Of a stretch of 64,000 bases of DNA, positions 8,256-18,000 are shown piece after piece. This DNA is from a virus: positions 1-64,000 of the IMG/VR virus record IMGVR_UViG_3300034019_001677; one strand, given 5' to 3'. The notes beneath the pieces were generated by a model. It did not search any database. It was not told the origin of the DNA and worked only from the letters and a program-made list of their open reading frames with translations. Within the stretch, counting starts at the first letter, position 1, and every line of letters begins with the position of its first letter. A program made the position numbers and the translations under genes.

Positions 8256-9338
8256 CTAGGCAGGGTCCATCTCTGACAAGGGATGAGTCCGATCAGCGAT
8301 GACGTGGCGCACGTCGCCGATTGCTGCGAACTGGCCGGAGATCTTCATCGTGTCGCCGGCCCGGGCCGACAGCCTCGTTTTGGTGAGGGCGATGTCGAAC
8401 TCATAGAAGAGGCATTCCTCGCGAATAAACGCATGGCCATTGGAGTGGCCTCGCCGGCCATCGGCCACCAGCAGGCGGATTGTGGCGGTGCTGCCGTGCC
8501 GGCTGAGCTGCTGCAGCCTGAGCATCGCGGCGCCGGAGCTGACGCCAGGGCTGTAGGTGTTGCTCACCTCGCCAACGAACGAACCAGCGCCTGATGCCTG
8601 GCTGGCGATCACCGACCCAAAGGCCTCGCCGATCGCCTCGGTTTTGAGCATGCCGGCGTCGTCTTCCAGGTCCCATTCGAGAAGATCGGCTTGCCGTTTC
8701 CAGCCTCGCTCGTCCGCATCGGCGCCGGCCTCCTGGATCACCGCCGGCAGGGCCGGCACCAGATCGGCCAGCAGGCTCTCGGGCTCCTCGGGCCGGGGCA
8801 GGGCCAGGGCCAGGGCGAGCAGGGCCTCGGCGTAGCCGTTGCGGGTGCTGGCGACGCTGAGAATCAGCCGATCAAAGCCCACCAGCCGCAGGGGCAGCCG
8901 GCTCAGCTCGCCGCCGTTCACGGCAGACACCTCGAGGCTGTAGAAGGTGGCCCGCTCCAGCGCATCGCGGTGGATGAACACCGTGGCCTGCTGGGCAAAG
9001 CCCACCGTGCCGGCATGCTCCCAGAAGGTGGCGTTGTCGTCGGGCCCCCAGAACGGGGCATCGGCGCCGAGCCGGTGCGCGGTGGCCGGGCCTCCGGAGG
9101 CTGCATCGCCCCAGAAGGTGTGGCCATCGGGGCAGTTGGCGTAGCCGGTGCCGAGCACGTCGAGCGGCAGGCCCAGGGGAGCGGTGAGCAGCACCTGGTC
9201 GCCGTTGAGAAAGCCGGGCTCCTCCAACCGCAGGCGCACCACCGTGGCGGGCGCATCGATCACCGCATCGGTGAGCACCACCGCCGGCGGCCAGCTGCGG
9301 CTGAGGCTGAGGGTGCCGATCGTGCCGTCGATCGCCAT
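8256..9338 (-). CDS. tail-associated virion protein, 360 aa
   Basis: The protein is beta-rich at the N-terminus (GTIGTLSLSRSWPPAVVLTDA) with repeated ...ATFWE/HTFWGD strings near residues 65-110, and a helical middle (LLALALALPRPEEPESLLADLVPALP). It sits between a tube-like small protein (ends 9342) and the giant fibre. No family was recognised. Position suggests a tail-tip or fibre-attachment subunit. The start ATG at 9338 follows the upstream stop by 3 nt. Confidence 0.6.
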   Translation of the reverse strand: MAIDGTIGTLSLSRSWPPAVVLTDAVIDAPATVVRLRLEEPGFLNGDQVLLTAPLGLPLDVLGTGYANCPDGHTFWGDAASGGPATAHRLGADAPFWGPDDNATFWEHAGTVGFAQQATVFIHRDALERATFYSLEVSAVNGGELSRLPLRLVGFDRLILSVASTRNGYAEALLALALALPRPEEPESLLADLVPALPAVIQEAGADADERGWKRQADLLEWDLEDDAGMLKTEAIGEAFGSVIASQASGAGSFVGEVSNTYSPGVSSGAAMLRLQQLSRHGSTATIRLLVADGRRGHSNGHAFIREECLFYEFDIALTKTRLSARAGDTMKISGQFAAIGDVRHVIADRTHPLSEMDPA

Positions 9339-9341
9339 CGA

Positions 9342-9740
9342 TCAGAAGCGACCGCTCATGTCGCCGTTCACCCGCATGCTGAGCGAGCAGGCGATCAATT
9401 CGCGCACCCGCACGGGTGCACCGAGAGAGGCCGTCAGCACCTCCATCGTGAAATCTCCACGGGTGGAGCCTCGGCGGGTGACGATGCGCAGGGTGTCAAG
9501 GGCTTCGTTGTCGTCCCAGATGCTGTTGGCCATTGCGCATGCGGCGGCGTTGTCGGGGTCGTAGAGGAAGGTGCAGCTCAGCTGGGTGGAGCGCACCCCC
9601 TTGGCCACAGTGCCCGCGGCCTGTCCGATGCCTGTCGTTTCAAGCTCATCGCGGGAAACCGTGGGCGTTACATCTGTGATCTTCCCCACCAGCGAGCCGT
9701 TCCAGTACACATCACTCTGGGTCGTGTTCCTGACGCCCAT
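9342..9740 (-). CDS. small tail-tube-like protein
   Basis: 132 aa. The sequence VSRDELETTGIGQ...GVRSTQLSCTFLYDPDN resembles the beta-barrel tube-protein style, in which a charged strand with ETTG is followed by a conserved alternating strand. It is distinct from the 336-aa tube protein at 23415-24425. Placed after the hub gene, it may be a tail-tip ring or distal tube subunit. The family assignment is structural guesswork from pattern. Confidence 0.5.
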   Translation of the reverse strand: MGVRNTTQSDVYWNGSLVGKITDVTPTVSRDELETTGIGQAAGTVAKGVRSTQLSCTFLYDPDNAAACAMANSIWDDNEALDTLRIVTRRGSTRGDFTMEVLTASLGAPVRVRELIACSLSMRVNGDMSGRF

Positions 9741-9786
9741 TTCTGGTTGGCTTCATACCTCATCAGGAGGCTAGGCAGGGCCAGGC

Positions 9787-10206
9787 CTATGGACTGTTCT
9801 GCAGCCGTGCCTGGAGCTGCACCGGCAGGTTGCAGCGGCGGCGGTAGACCAGGCTTTGCTGCGGCGTGGGGGCGTCCTGCCCCACAGGCCAAAACCACTT
9901 CAGGCCCGCTCCGGTGGTAACCGACTCGATGAAGGTCCGATCGGTGCTCGAGTAGCCGGCAAAGAGGATGTCGGGCAGGTCCAGGTCCAGTACGCCGGAA
10001 TAGCTGGCGTGGAAGCTGGCGAGGATCAAGGTGGCGGCGTCCGTGCGGATGTTGCTGAACTCCAGATCAAACACCCCCCGCACCGCCACCGTGCCCCAGA
10101 GGCGCTGGTCTTCAAAGCCGGCCTCGCTCATCGCGCTGGTCACCGGATGGCGGGGCATGGTGAACCTGAAGCCCGTGGGTTCGATGGCAGGGAAGGGGAT
10201 ACCCAT
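9787..10206 (-). CDS. tail protein of unknown function, 139 aa
   Basis: ATG at 10206 overlaps the stop of the hub gene (TGATG), so this start (MGIPFPAIEP) is preferred to an upstream Met in the same frame. It contains alternating hydrophobic strands (LWGTVAVRGVFDLEFSNI, LDLDLPDILFAGY), consistent with an all-beta virion subunit. No family was recognised. Confidence 0.58.
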   Translation of the reverse strand: MGIPFPAIEPTGFRFTMPRHPVTSAMSEAGFEDQRLWGTVAVRGVFDLEFSNIRTDAATLILASFHASYSGVLDLDLPDILFAGYSSTDRTFIESVTTGAGLKWFWPVGQDAPTPQQSLVYRRRCNLPVQLQARLQNSP

Positions 10207-13200
10207 CAGCCGCGGATCACCCACGCACTCGGCGAATCCCAATCTAGGGAAATCAGCTGGCGGTTTTGCTCGTTGGTGGGCATGAGCACCGCCTCGATTT
10301 TCTGCCGGCCGTCATCGGTGGGGGTGACGCGCATCACCCGGAATGTCCGCACCTGGGGAGGGGCAGTACGGGTCCACTGGGTGCCCAGCAGGTTGCCGCG
10401 GGTGCCGCCGCCGCTCACCGTCAGGGTCTGAATGGTGGGACCCGGCGGTGTGGTGCCATCCCAGGCCAGCACCTGGTAGCTGCCGTCCTCGAGCGGTTCG
10501 GAGGCCACCAGGGTGCCATCGGGCAACACCGCGCCGTTTGACCAGAGGTCGTTGAGCTCCTCGTCGAAGGCCACCGCAATGTGATCCTCCGGCGCAATCG
10601 GCCGCAAGATGCCCGCGTAGGTGGTTTCAAAGCTGATCGGGTCTCCCACCAGCCGCCGCCAGCGGATCAGCAGTTTGGCCGCATCGATCAGATGCCAGCG
10701 ATTGGTGCAGCTGGCCTTCATGTCCAGCGGCTCCACAGGGTCGCTGTCGCTGGCGGATGCCTCGCGGATCGTGATCTCCCGCACGGTGGAGAACACCCCG
10801 GGAGACAGCAGGTCGTCATTGCTGCGCTCCTCCCGGTACAGCCCGCTCACCTGGATCGGTCGCCGCTGGTCGTCGTCGCTGGTGGTGGACTGGAAGGTGC
10901 CTTTCTTGATGTTCTGAGCGGTGAACAGGTCTTTGATCTCCACCGGATCAAACGACAACGCCGGCTTGAAATAGAACTTCCCATTCAGTTCATAGAACGC
11001 GAGCAAATGCAGGCTGGCCTGGTCTGCTGCCCACTGCCGCAGGTTCTCCGGCTCCGGCAAAGAACCATCAAAGAAATACCGTCGATCAAAGCACCACTGG
11101 GCGGAAGTCAGAAAACTGGGTGCGTCGATCTGTTCGGCGCTCACGTCCTGCCCAGCGCCAAATCGTGGGCTCAAAGCCAACCGAGAGAAGATGTCGGGCA
11201 GCAGATGGGTGGGGCCATCGCTGGCCTCGATGTAACGGGGGCAGATGTGGCCGCCGATGATCTGGGCTGAGAGCTGATTCACGCTCTGAAGCTCCAGGGC
11301 CGAGCGGATGTTTTGCCCTACCAGAGCAATGTTCGAGTAGCTGGGTGCGGTGGGGTTGGTCTCGATGATGTTCACATAGCCGATCTCATGCTCTGGCCCC
11401 TGGTTGGCGGTGCTTTGGATCTCGTCGTAAACAAAACTTTCCGCCAACTTCCCCCACGGATCGACAAGGTTTTCACCATCGCTCCAACCCAACCCCAAAT
11501 CGGTCTTGCCAATGATGGCGGTGCCGGCCCAGTTGGTGGTGGGGCCGTTAATTTGCGTTGCAGTAATCACACCACTCCCATTGCTGGTGATGCTGACGGG
11601 AGCACCGTCAGCGGTGAGGCCGAGGTTAAATTCCGTCTCGGCTGGTTTGCTCACCACGAAATAGGTAGTGGAGCTGTTCAGCCCATTTGGCAGACTGCCG
11701 GTACTGGAAAGGGTCACACGGTTGCCAATCCGCGGTGCAGGCTCCCCGTCTTCAACCATCGCGAATTGGTTGAAGACAAATGGGTCGGCAGGGACTAGCT
11801 CAACTACGAAACTGCGGGTGGCGATTACTGGGAACGGAGCAGAACCCCCGGGCTTGCCATTGGCCAAGGTGATCGGTCCCACTTCATAGCCGCTTCCCCG
11901 GTTGGTAACATTGATATTGGAACTGTTGAAGCCACCGGAGCTCGGCACGGTCACGGTGACCCGGCCGCCCAGGTCGATGCCGCCTTGCAACACCTGCACA
12001 CCGGTGTAGACCCCAGGCACAGCCCCCACAGCAGCGGTGGTGGTGGTCAAGCCGGCCAGGGCGTCACGCCGATCCGGTTCGATGGAACGGAGATCAAAGC
12101 GCTTTTGGGTTCTGGCAAACGGCGCCTTGCCCAGGTAGCGCACCGTGCAATCGCCATCTACAACGGTCCGCAGGCTGGTTATGCGGCTGTCGAGTACAGC
12201 CAGCAGGCCAGTGGCGGTGCCGGAGCGAATCTCCCAGCCGCTGAGCGGTTCCAAACGGATCTGCGCACAGCGTGCATTGGCGGGCAACTCCAGCTGTATT
12301 TGATTGTTCTGGGCCTGCTGCGTCAGCCCCCGCACGCCATAGATGGTGGGCAACTCCACAAACGTCGCCTGGCCCTCGGGGCGATAGCTGAGGCGAAGGA
12401 ACGAGTAGCGCTCCTCGGGGATATTGATGGTTGCACCCCTGTACTGGGAAACCTTCGGCTTCTCGCCCGACGGCAGGTTTTCGCCCTCTTGCTGCCCACC
12501 AGCAAGGCGATTGATCTCCTGCAGGGTGGGACACTTGCGAAGGTTGGCGAAGCCGCTGGTACGCATCCCCAAGGTGCTGCGGATGCCAATCTCAATGATG
12601 CGTGCGGGCTTGGTCAGGGTGAAATCGGCAATGGCACAGCGATGAAGGTGAGGGCGGCTGGTGCCAGTGGCGTAGCGGGGCCCGGAATCCACAGCGGACC
12701 AGTCCCAGTCCTGTTCAGGGCCAACCCGCTCGGGGAACTGTTCGGTGCCAGTGGCAGCCGGATCAATCTCCGAGTTGGGCGTCACGTAGATCGTGCCGGC
12801 GCGCACCACCCGGAAACGGGCGGTGATGTTCTGGCCATCACCCACCGGCTCGTTGTCGGCGTTGGAGGAGAAGAGATCATTGGACGGTGTGCGCTGCTCC
12901 AGCACTGCCAAGCAGCTGCCGGCCTTGAACAGCTCTCCCACCTGCAGGGCATCATCAGCACTGCGTTGGCGTGCACTGATCGCCGCGGCCACATCAGTGC
13001 AGTTTTCGCGGTGCTTGATATTGCTGTCGGTGTTGGTCTTGTCGAACTTCAATCTGGTGTTGGCATCGCTACTTTTCGAGAGCAAGTAGTCGAACGTGGC
13101 ACCGACGGGCAGGGTGACCAATCCACTTGCCCCGCCGATTGAGGTGTCGACCACGCCGCTGCGGCCGGACCACATCCGCTTGGCCTTCCAGATTGAGCCG

Positions 13201-14156
13201 AGTGCCACCGGATCATCAACCGGATCGATGGTCTGATTGCCGCTGCTGCCCCGTGGTTTGGTGGTGATCTGCCGTGTGGCCTGCATCTCGGGGTTTATCC
13301 GCAGGCCCAGCCCGTTGCCGATGGTGGCGTAGAGCCCGCAGGCGGTAGAGCTGCTGGGGCGTGCGGTTGCGCAGGCATCGGGGCGGATCACGCCGCCGGT
13401 GCTGCGCACCTGGAAGACATCGCCGCCGCCGTCGTTCTCCATGTTGCCGATGTCTTTGGCGGCAAGGCGGCCGGCAATGCGATCGGTGGAACGGATCCGC
13501 CCGCCGCCCAGGCGGGCGTAGACGGTGACGCGGGCGGCGGCCTCATTGGCGGCGGCGGTGCCGAGGTCGTAGGAGCGGAGGGGGTTGTTGCCGATGGCAA
13601 AGCCGGCCGAGTCGACCTCGGCCATCGGCCCTTCGCCCAGCATGTAGAGCGCGCGAAAAAGCTGGCCGCCGTCAACGGCCACCAGTTGAGACCACAGGAG
13701 CTCCAGATCGACGCGGCAGCCGCCGTACCAGCCCGCGGGCCGGCCATTGAGGGCGGGCAAATACTCACGCCGGGCGAACACGATGGGGATGACACTGCCA
13801 AGCCGCGCCACCTCCTGGGTGGAATCGAAGCCGGGCCGTGGGGCGTAGCGCGCGCTGCGGCTGATGTTGTCGGCCCGGTTGGTCTTGGAGATGAATCGCC
13901 CGGGCTGCCTCGGCTTGGGCGCCAACAGAGTGGACAGCACCGTGTAGCCCGTTGAGAGGATGGTGGTGGCCAGCGAGATGATCGCCCAGGTAGCGGCGGG
14001 CGTTGGACCGCAGGTGGCCAGTGGCGGGTTCCGCGTGTATTCGATCGCCGCGGCCTGCTGCCGTTCGATCTGATAGCGCAGCAGCTGGTCTTCGCTCCAG
14101 CCGAGCAGCTCCGCCAGGTAGGCGTCGCCAGGAAGGGGGCGGGGATGGCGCGTCAC
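10206..14156 (-). CDS. tail hub / host-specificity protein (J-like)
   Basis: 1316 aa from a GTG at 14156 that overlaps the NlpC-like gene stop by GTGA. An ATG further upstream would overlap that gene by 138 nt and is not preferred. An N-terminal helix region (LAELLGWSEDQLLRYQIERQ) is followed by a hydrophobic stretch (AIISLATTILSTGYTVLSTL) and then the hub-type start RLGSVIPIVFARREYLPALN with a GWYGG segment, similar in layout to lambda J and other central tail hubs. The rest is long and beta-rich. Position directly after the NlpC/P60-like gene is the usual order K-(I)-J. Role: distal tail tube closure and attachment of fibres. Confidence 0.75.
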   Translation of the reverse strand: MTRHPRPLPGDAYLAELLGWSEDQLLRYQIERQQAAAIEYTRNPPLATCGPTPAATWAIISLATTILSTGYTVLSTLLAPKPRQPGRFISKTNRADNISRSARYAPRPGFDSTQEVARLGSVIPIVFARREYLPALNGRPAGWYGGCRVDLELLWSQLVAVDGGQLFRALYMLGEGPMAEVDSAGFAIGNNPLRSYDLGTAAANEAAARVTVYARLGGGRIRSTDRIAGRLAAKDIGNMENDGGGDVFQVRSTGGVIRPDACATARPSSSTACGLYATIGNGLGLRINPEMQATRQITTKPRGSSGNQTIDPVDDPVALGSIWKAKRMWSGRSGVVDTSIGGASGLVTLPVGATFDYLLSKSSDANTRLKFDKTNTDSNIKHRENCTDVAAAISARQRSADDALQVGELFKAGSCLAVLEQRTPSNDLFSSNADNEPVGDGQNITARFRVVRAGTIYVTPNSEIDPAATGTEQFPERVGPEQDWDWSAVDSGPRYATGTSRPHLHRCAIADFTLTKPARIIEIGIRSTLGMRTSGFANLRKCPTLQEINRLAGGQQEGENLPSGEKPKVSQYRGATINIPEERYSFLRLSYRPEGQATFVELPTIYGVRGLTQQAQNNQIQLELPANARCAQIRLEPLSGWEIRSGTATGLLAVLDSRITSLRTVVDGDCTVRYLGKAPFARTQKRFDLRSIEPDRRDALAGLTTTTAAVGAVPGVYTGVQVLQGGIDLGGRVTVTVPSSGGFNSSNINVTNRGSGYEVGPITLANGKPGGSAPFPVIATRSFVVELVPADPFVFNQFAMVEDGEPAPRIGNRVTLSSTGSLPNGLNSSTTYFVVSKPAETEFNLGLTADGAPVSITSNGSGVITATQINGPTTNWAGTAIIGKTDLGLGWSDGENLVDPWGKLAESFVYDEIQSTANQGPEHEIGYVNIIETNPTAPSYSNIALVGQNIRSALELQSVNQLSAQIIGGHICPRYIEASDGPTHLLPDIFSRLALSPRFGAGQDVSAEQIDAPSFLTSAQWCFDRRYFFDGSLPEPENLRQWAADQASLHLLAFYELNGKFYFKPALSFDPVEIKDLFTAQNIKKGTFQSTTSDDDQRRPIQVSGLYREERSNDDLLSPGVFSTVREITIREASASDSDPVEPLDMKASCTNRWHLIDAAKLLIRWRRLVGDPISFETTYAGILRPIAPEDHIAVAFDEELNDLWSNGAVLPDGTLVASEPLEDGSYQVLAWDGTTPPGPTIQTLTVSGGGTRGNLLGTQWTRTAPPQVRTFRVMRVTPTDDGRQKIEAVLMPTNEQNRQLISLDWDSPSAWVIRG

Positions 14157-14596
14157 AGGATCAGGATGGGCGCGGTGGTGGATGGAGCCACAGGCAGGAA
14201 GTGAAACCAGCGGCGCACCTGGCAGGGCGCCAACGGCCTCCAGTGCACGCCCTGGCCCTGGCAGGTGGTGAGGATTCCACCGGCCACGCACACACCCAGG
14301 GCGATCGGTTCACCGTCGGCCAGCAGCGCCACGTCGAGGGGCATGGCGCCGGGCACCGGTGTGGTGATGGCGGCAAGCTCCTCGAGCAGTGGCCGCCAGC
14401 GGCCACGGCTGGCGGCCCGATACCACTCCCGTTTGATCAGCGGCGGCCGGGGGGCGTCATAGAGGCCCAGCACGGCGATCGTGAGGCGCAAGCAGTCGGT
14501 GGCGCCATGGCGATCCGGATCCCCCCCCCAGCGGTAGGGGAGGCCCATGTACCGCAACCAGGGGGCGGTCCGTGAGGCGTGCTGTGGCATGGGCAT
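14153..14596 (-). CDS. NlpC/P60-like tail protein
   Basis: 147 aa. Near the N-terminus GLPYRWGGDPDR then GATDCLRL match the NlpC/P60 papain-like start (YxWGGxxxxxxDC) with the nucleophile Cys at about residue 33. The usual catalytic His region is not clear: GVCVAGGILTTCQGQGVHW has an altered pattern, so activity is uncertain. In siphophages this gene sits between the tape measure/minor tail genes and the hub, as here, and may cut the cell wall during entry. TGATG and GTGA overlaps with both neighbours indicate coupled translation. Confidence 0.72.
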   Translation of the reverse strand: MPMPQHASRTAPWLRYMGLPYRWGGDPDRHGATDCLRLTIAVLGLYDAPRPPLIKREWYRAASRGRWRPLLEELAAITTPVPGAMPLDVALLADGEPIALGVCVAGGILTTCQGQGVHWRPLAPCQVRRWFHFLPVAPSTTAPILIL

Positions 14597-15060
14597 CAGG
14601 CGATGAAGATGGAGCCGGTGTCTGGCAGCTGGCCCACCAGCTCAGTGGTGAGGCGGCGGCGGGGCGCATCACCACGGATGGCATCCAGCGGTGATGTGAG
14701 GGTGACCTTGATGTACTCGCGCCGCTCGATCGGGCCCAGCCGCCAGAGATGGCGCGAGAGGAGGCGGACATCGGTGCCGGCGGCCACGTCGCACAGCACC
14801 ACATCGGCGCGGAGCTTCCAGCGGTTGGCGCGGGCCTCGGCCAGCACATTCAGCGCCAGCTGGTTGCGGTTCATCGCAAGCCGGCCCTCGGAGCGATCAC
14901 CACCGCGGGCACCGGCCGAATCGGAAATTCGGAAGCCCATCGAGGTATGGGGCCGGCCGTCGTAGGTGCGCGTCTGCCCGGTGAAGAGGTTCTGCCAGGC
15001 GTAGCCGGGCACTGGCGCGCCATTGGCCTGGAAGGAGATGTAGGCGCAGATGGCGATCAT
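14596..15060 (-). CDS. minor tail protein, 154 aa
   Basis: The gene is located between the tape measure and the NlpC/P60-like gene, where lambda-like phages encode minor tail protein L-type subunits. It has a mixed alpha/beta composition with FRISDSAGARGG and a C-terminal RRRLTTELVGQLPDTGSIFI. No cysteine cluster typical of the lambda L iron-sulphur domain was seen (two isolated Cys). Stop and start overlap both neighbours by TGATG. Confidence 0.6.
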   Translation of the reverse strand: MIAICAYISFQANGAPVPGYAWQNLFTGQTRTYDGRPHTSMGFRISDSAGARGGDRSEGRLAMNRNQLALNVLAEARANRWKLRADVVLCDVAAGTDVRLLSRHLWRLGPIERREYIKVTLTSPLDAIRGDAPRRRLTTELVGQLPDTGSIFIA

Positions 15061-18000
15061 CAGCGCATCCCCACGCTGCTTTGAATGGAGGGGTTGTTGC
15101 GGAAGTCGTTGTAGACCGCTTCGCGGCTGGCTGCAGCGGCTGCGGCTGCGGCCTGGTGCACCTGCTCCACCGTGGCGTATTCCACGCCGTTGATCACCTG
15201 CGTTTCCACCTTGAGCCGCAGCGACCTGGAGGGGCCCATGGCGCTGGGGGGAGCGCCACCAGGCCCAGACCCTGCCATGGCGCCGCCGCTAGGGGATGAC
15301 TTGAGGAAGGGAATCGGCGGCAAGCCAGACCGGCCGCCAGCACTCTGGGCGGGCCCGGCGGCCATGAAGGGGACTGGCGGCGCGCCAGACCGGCCGCCAG
15401 CACTCTGGGCGGGCCCGGCGGCCATGAAGGGGATGCCGAGCGAATCGCCACCGTCCGCCACCTGAGCACCGCCACCTGGGGTGCGCTGGAACGGCACACC
15501 CAGCGCCTTGGTGAGGGCCCGGTTGCTGTAGACCTTTCCGCCGGCCTTGTTGAACCGCACGATCTCCGCATTCTTCTCGCCCACCAGGTAGTCGAGCCCG
15601 TACTGGATCTCCCCCCCACCTGCGAAACCGGGGGTGAAGGAAAGGTTGGGGCTGCCCAGGTTGAGCATGGGACCAGCGGCAGACCAGTCAGGCCCCCCAA
15701 AAGCTGCTGCGCTGTTGAACGCGACATCCAGGTTGCCGAGGCCAGCGAAGCCGCTGATCAGGCTGGGGATTTTGGTGGCCAAGCTCCCCCACACGTTTGC
15801 GCTGTCGCCCACGGCAGCAGCTCCGGATGCACCGGCCGCAGACAGCAACGCCGCACCAGCGTTCATCAGCTGCAATGCAGCGCCCTGGTGGGCGCTTGCA
15901 GCGTTCGTGTGCGATGCCGCGGCCATCTCCAGTGCTCTGCCCGGGATGTCGATCCCGGTGAACGTTTTCACGATCCCGCCCTGCAGCTGGGATAGCAGCG
16001 GGTTGAGGAGAGAGTCGAGTGTGGCCTTCATCAGCGACTGCCCCGCTTGCGCCAGCGCGCTGCTCACCGCCTGCCTCACATCACCACCAGTGAGCAGTGC
16101 CTGCACGGCGCCGGAAATAGAGCCGCTGATGCTGCCGCTCACCGCGTCGCCGGCGGAGATGGCCAGGCGGCCCTGGGGAGTCTGCATCACCTCGGCAGTG
16201 AGTTGGGCCTTTGTTCGCTCGTAGGCCAGCTGTGCTCGCTCTGCCAGCTGCTGCTCGGTGAGGTTTTCATTCTCCAGGCTGTTGGTGTTTTGGAGGTCTT
16301 TCAGGGCCTGGGTGTTGTCTTCTATGGCCCTGACCAGCCGGGTTTCGGCAGAATCCACGTCGTTCAGGCTCTGCTGCAGCGCTTCCGCCTGGTTGGCGGT
16401 GCTGGGCGCCACAACACCCCCAACGGCGGCAACTGTGGTGGCAACTGAGTCAGCAGGGAGGGCAGCCGCGGCCCGGGCCTGGCCCATACCGGTGAAGGGC
16501 TGCACGCCCAGCGGGATGGCTGCTCCAGGGGCCACGCCAGGGGGTGGGGCCACCGTGGAAAACGCATCTATGCGCTGGCTATGAGGCAACTGCCCTGAAG
16601 GGCGAAGGATCGAGGCTGAAGGGGCACCGACACTGGAACCAGCGGCCTGGCCCTGCACCCTCCCCGTAACGAGAAGGTCAGCGCTGCGGCGGGCGGCTGC
16701 CGTTTCTGCATTGCGCTGCAACGCCCCATTCGTTCCAGGGCTATTGATGTCAACACTGTTATGTGCGCCAAACGTGCGGCCTGAACCATCAAAACGGCCC
16801 AGCACCTGCCCTCCAACTACGTGCTGTCCGACCTTTACGATTGCGGCCATGTGGCTATAGGTAGCCTCTAGTTTGTTGCCCAGGTCGTCAATGAACTCAA
16901 TTACTGTGTAGTTTCCATTGTTACCTGCTCTGCTTATTTCGGTCACCACGCCATTGTGGTAGCTGTGCATTTCATTGTTTGGTCCTACTGGCATGTCCGC
17001 GCCGTTCTGGCCGGACGCATCTAGCCGGCCACTGATGGAGCCCGGAAGCCGTGCAACACCTCCCAGCGATGGCACGCTGCTGGCCCCTGCCAGTCGTGGG
17101 GCGATTTCATCCTTCATCTGGGTCAGCCTGAGCCGACCCAGCTCTGCCGTCAGCTGCGCGCGCTGCAGGGCGATGTCCACCTTCTGCCGCTCCATCTGCA
17201 GCTTCTGGATCCGCAGCTCGCTCTCCTCTTTCTTGTGCTGCACCTCCTGCTGTTTCTGCGCCAGCTGGTGCTCGCGGGCCATCTGCCCCTCCTTGGCGTC
17301 GAACAGCCGCTGCTGCACTTCCGCCGCTGATTCCATCCCGCTCACCCCGGCCGCGGCCGCAGCGATCTGGGCCTCGATCACCGACGCGGTGCCGCCGCCA
17401 CTGCGGGCGCGGTCTTGCAGCTCCTGCACTTCCGCGAGCCGCTCGGCGGCCTGCACCGCCGCCTTCTCGCGGGTCATGGCCAGATCGGCCTGGGCCTTCT
17501 CCAGCCGGCCCTGGCGCTCGAGGAGGGTGTTCTGACGGTTGATCGCGTCGCTCTGATCTTCCAGCTCTCGCTTTTTGGCGTTCTCCTTGTTGACGATCTC
17601 GTCGAGCGTGTTCGAGATGTTTTGCTCCGCACCGCTGATCTGGGCCAGGAGCAACTGCTGCTCACGGGTGTACTGGGCTTGCTGGCCCTGGATGTCGAGC
17701 TGCTGCTCCTGGAGGCCCAGTCGCTGGGCATCCAGAGCGATGATGGTGCCCAGCTGGCCTTCGGCCTCAAAAGCCAGCTGCACCTGCCGCCGGCTGCCCT
17801 CCACCTTGGCGTTGATGCGGGTCTGCTCGGCAGCATTGATGTTGAGCAGCTCTTGGTTCTTGCCCCACTCGGCGCTGTAGAGGGGCATATTTTTCTGCGT
17901 GCGCAGCAAAGCGTCTCGTTCCTTCTGCGCACGCACCTGTTCGGCCTGAGCTTCAGCCAGCTGGATCTTGAGCTGCTCCTGCTGGATCTTGATCTGCTTT

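Noticed and set aside
10206-14291. ATG start at 14291 for the tail hub
   Set aside because: It would overlap the NlpC/P60-like gene by 138 nt, and the added residues are the frame-shifted shadow of that gene. The GTG at 14156 gives a GTGA overlap.
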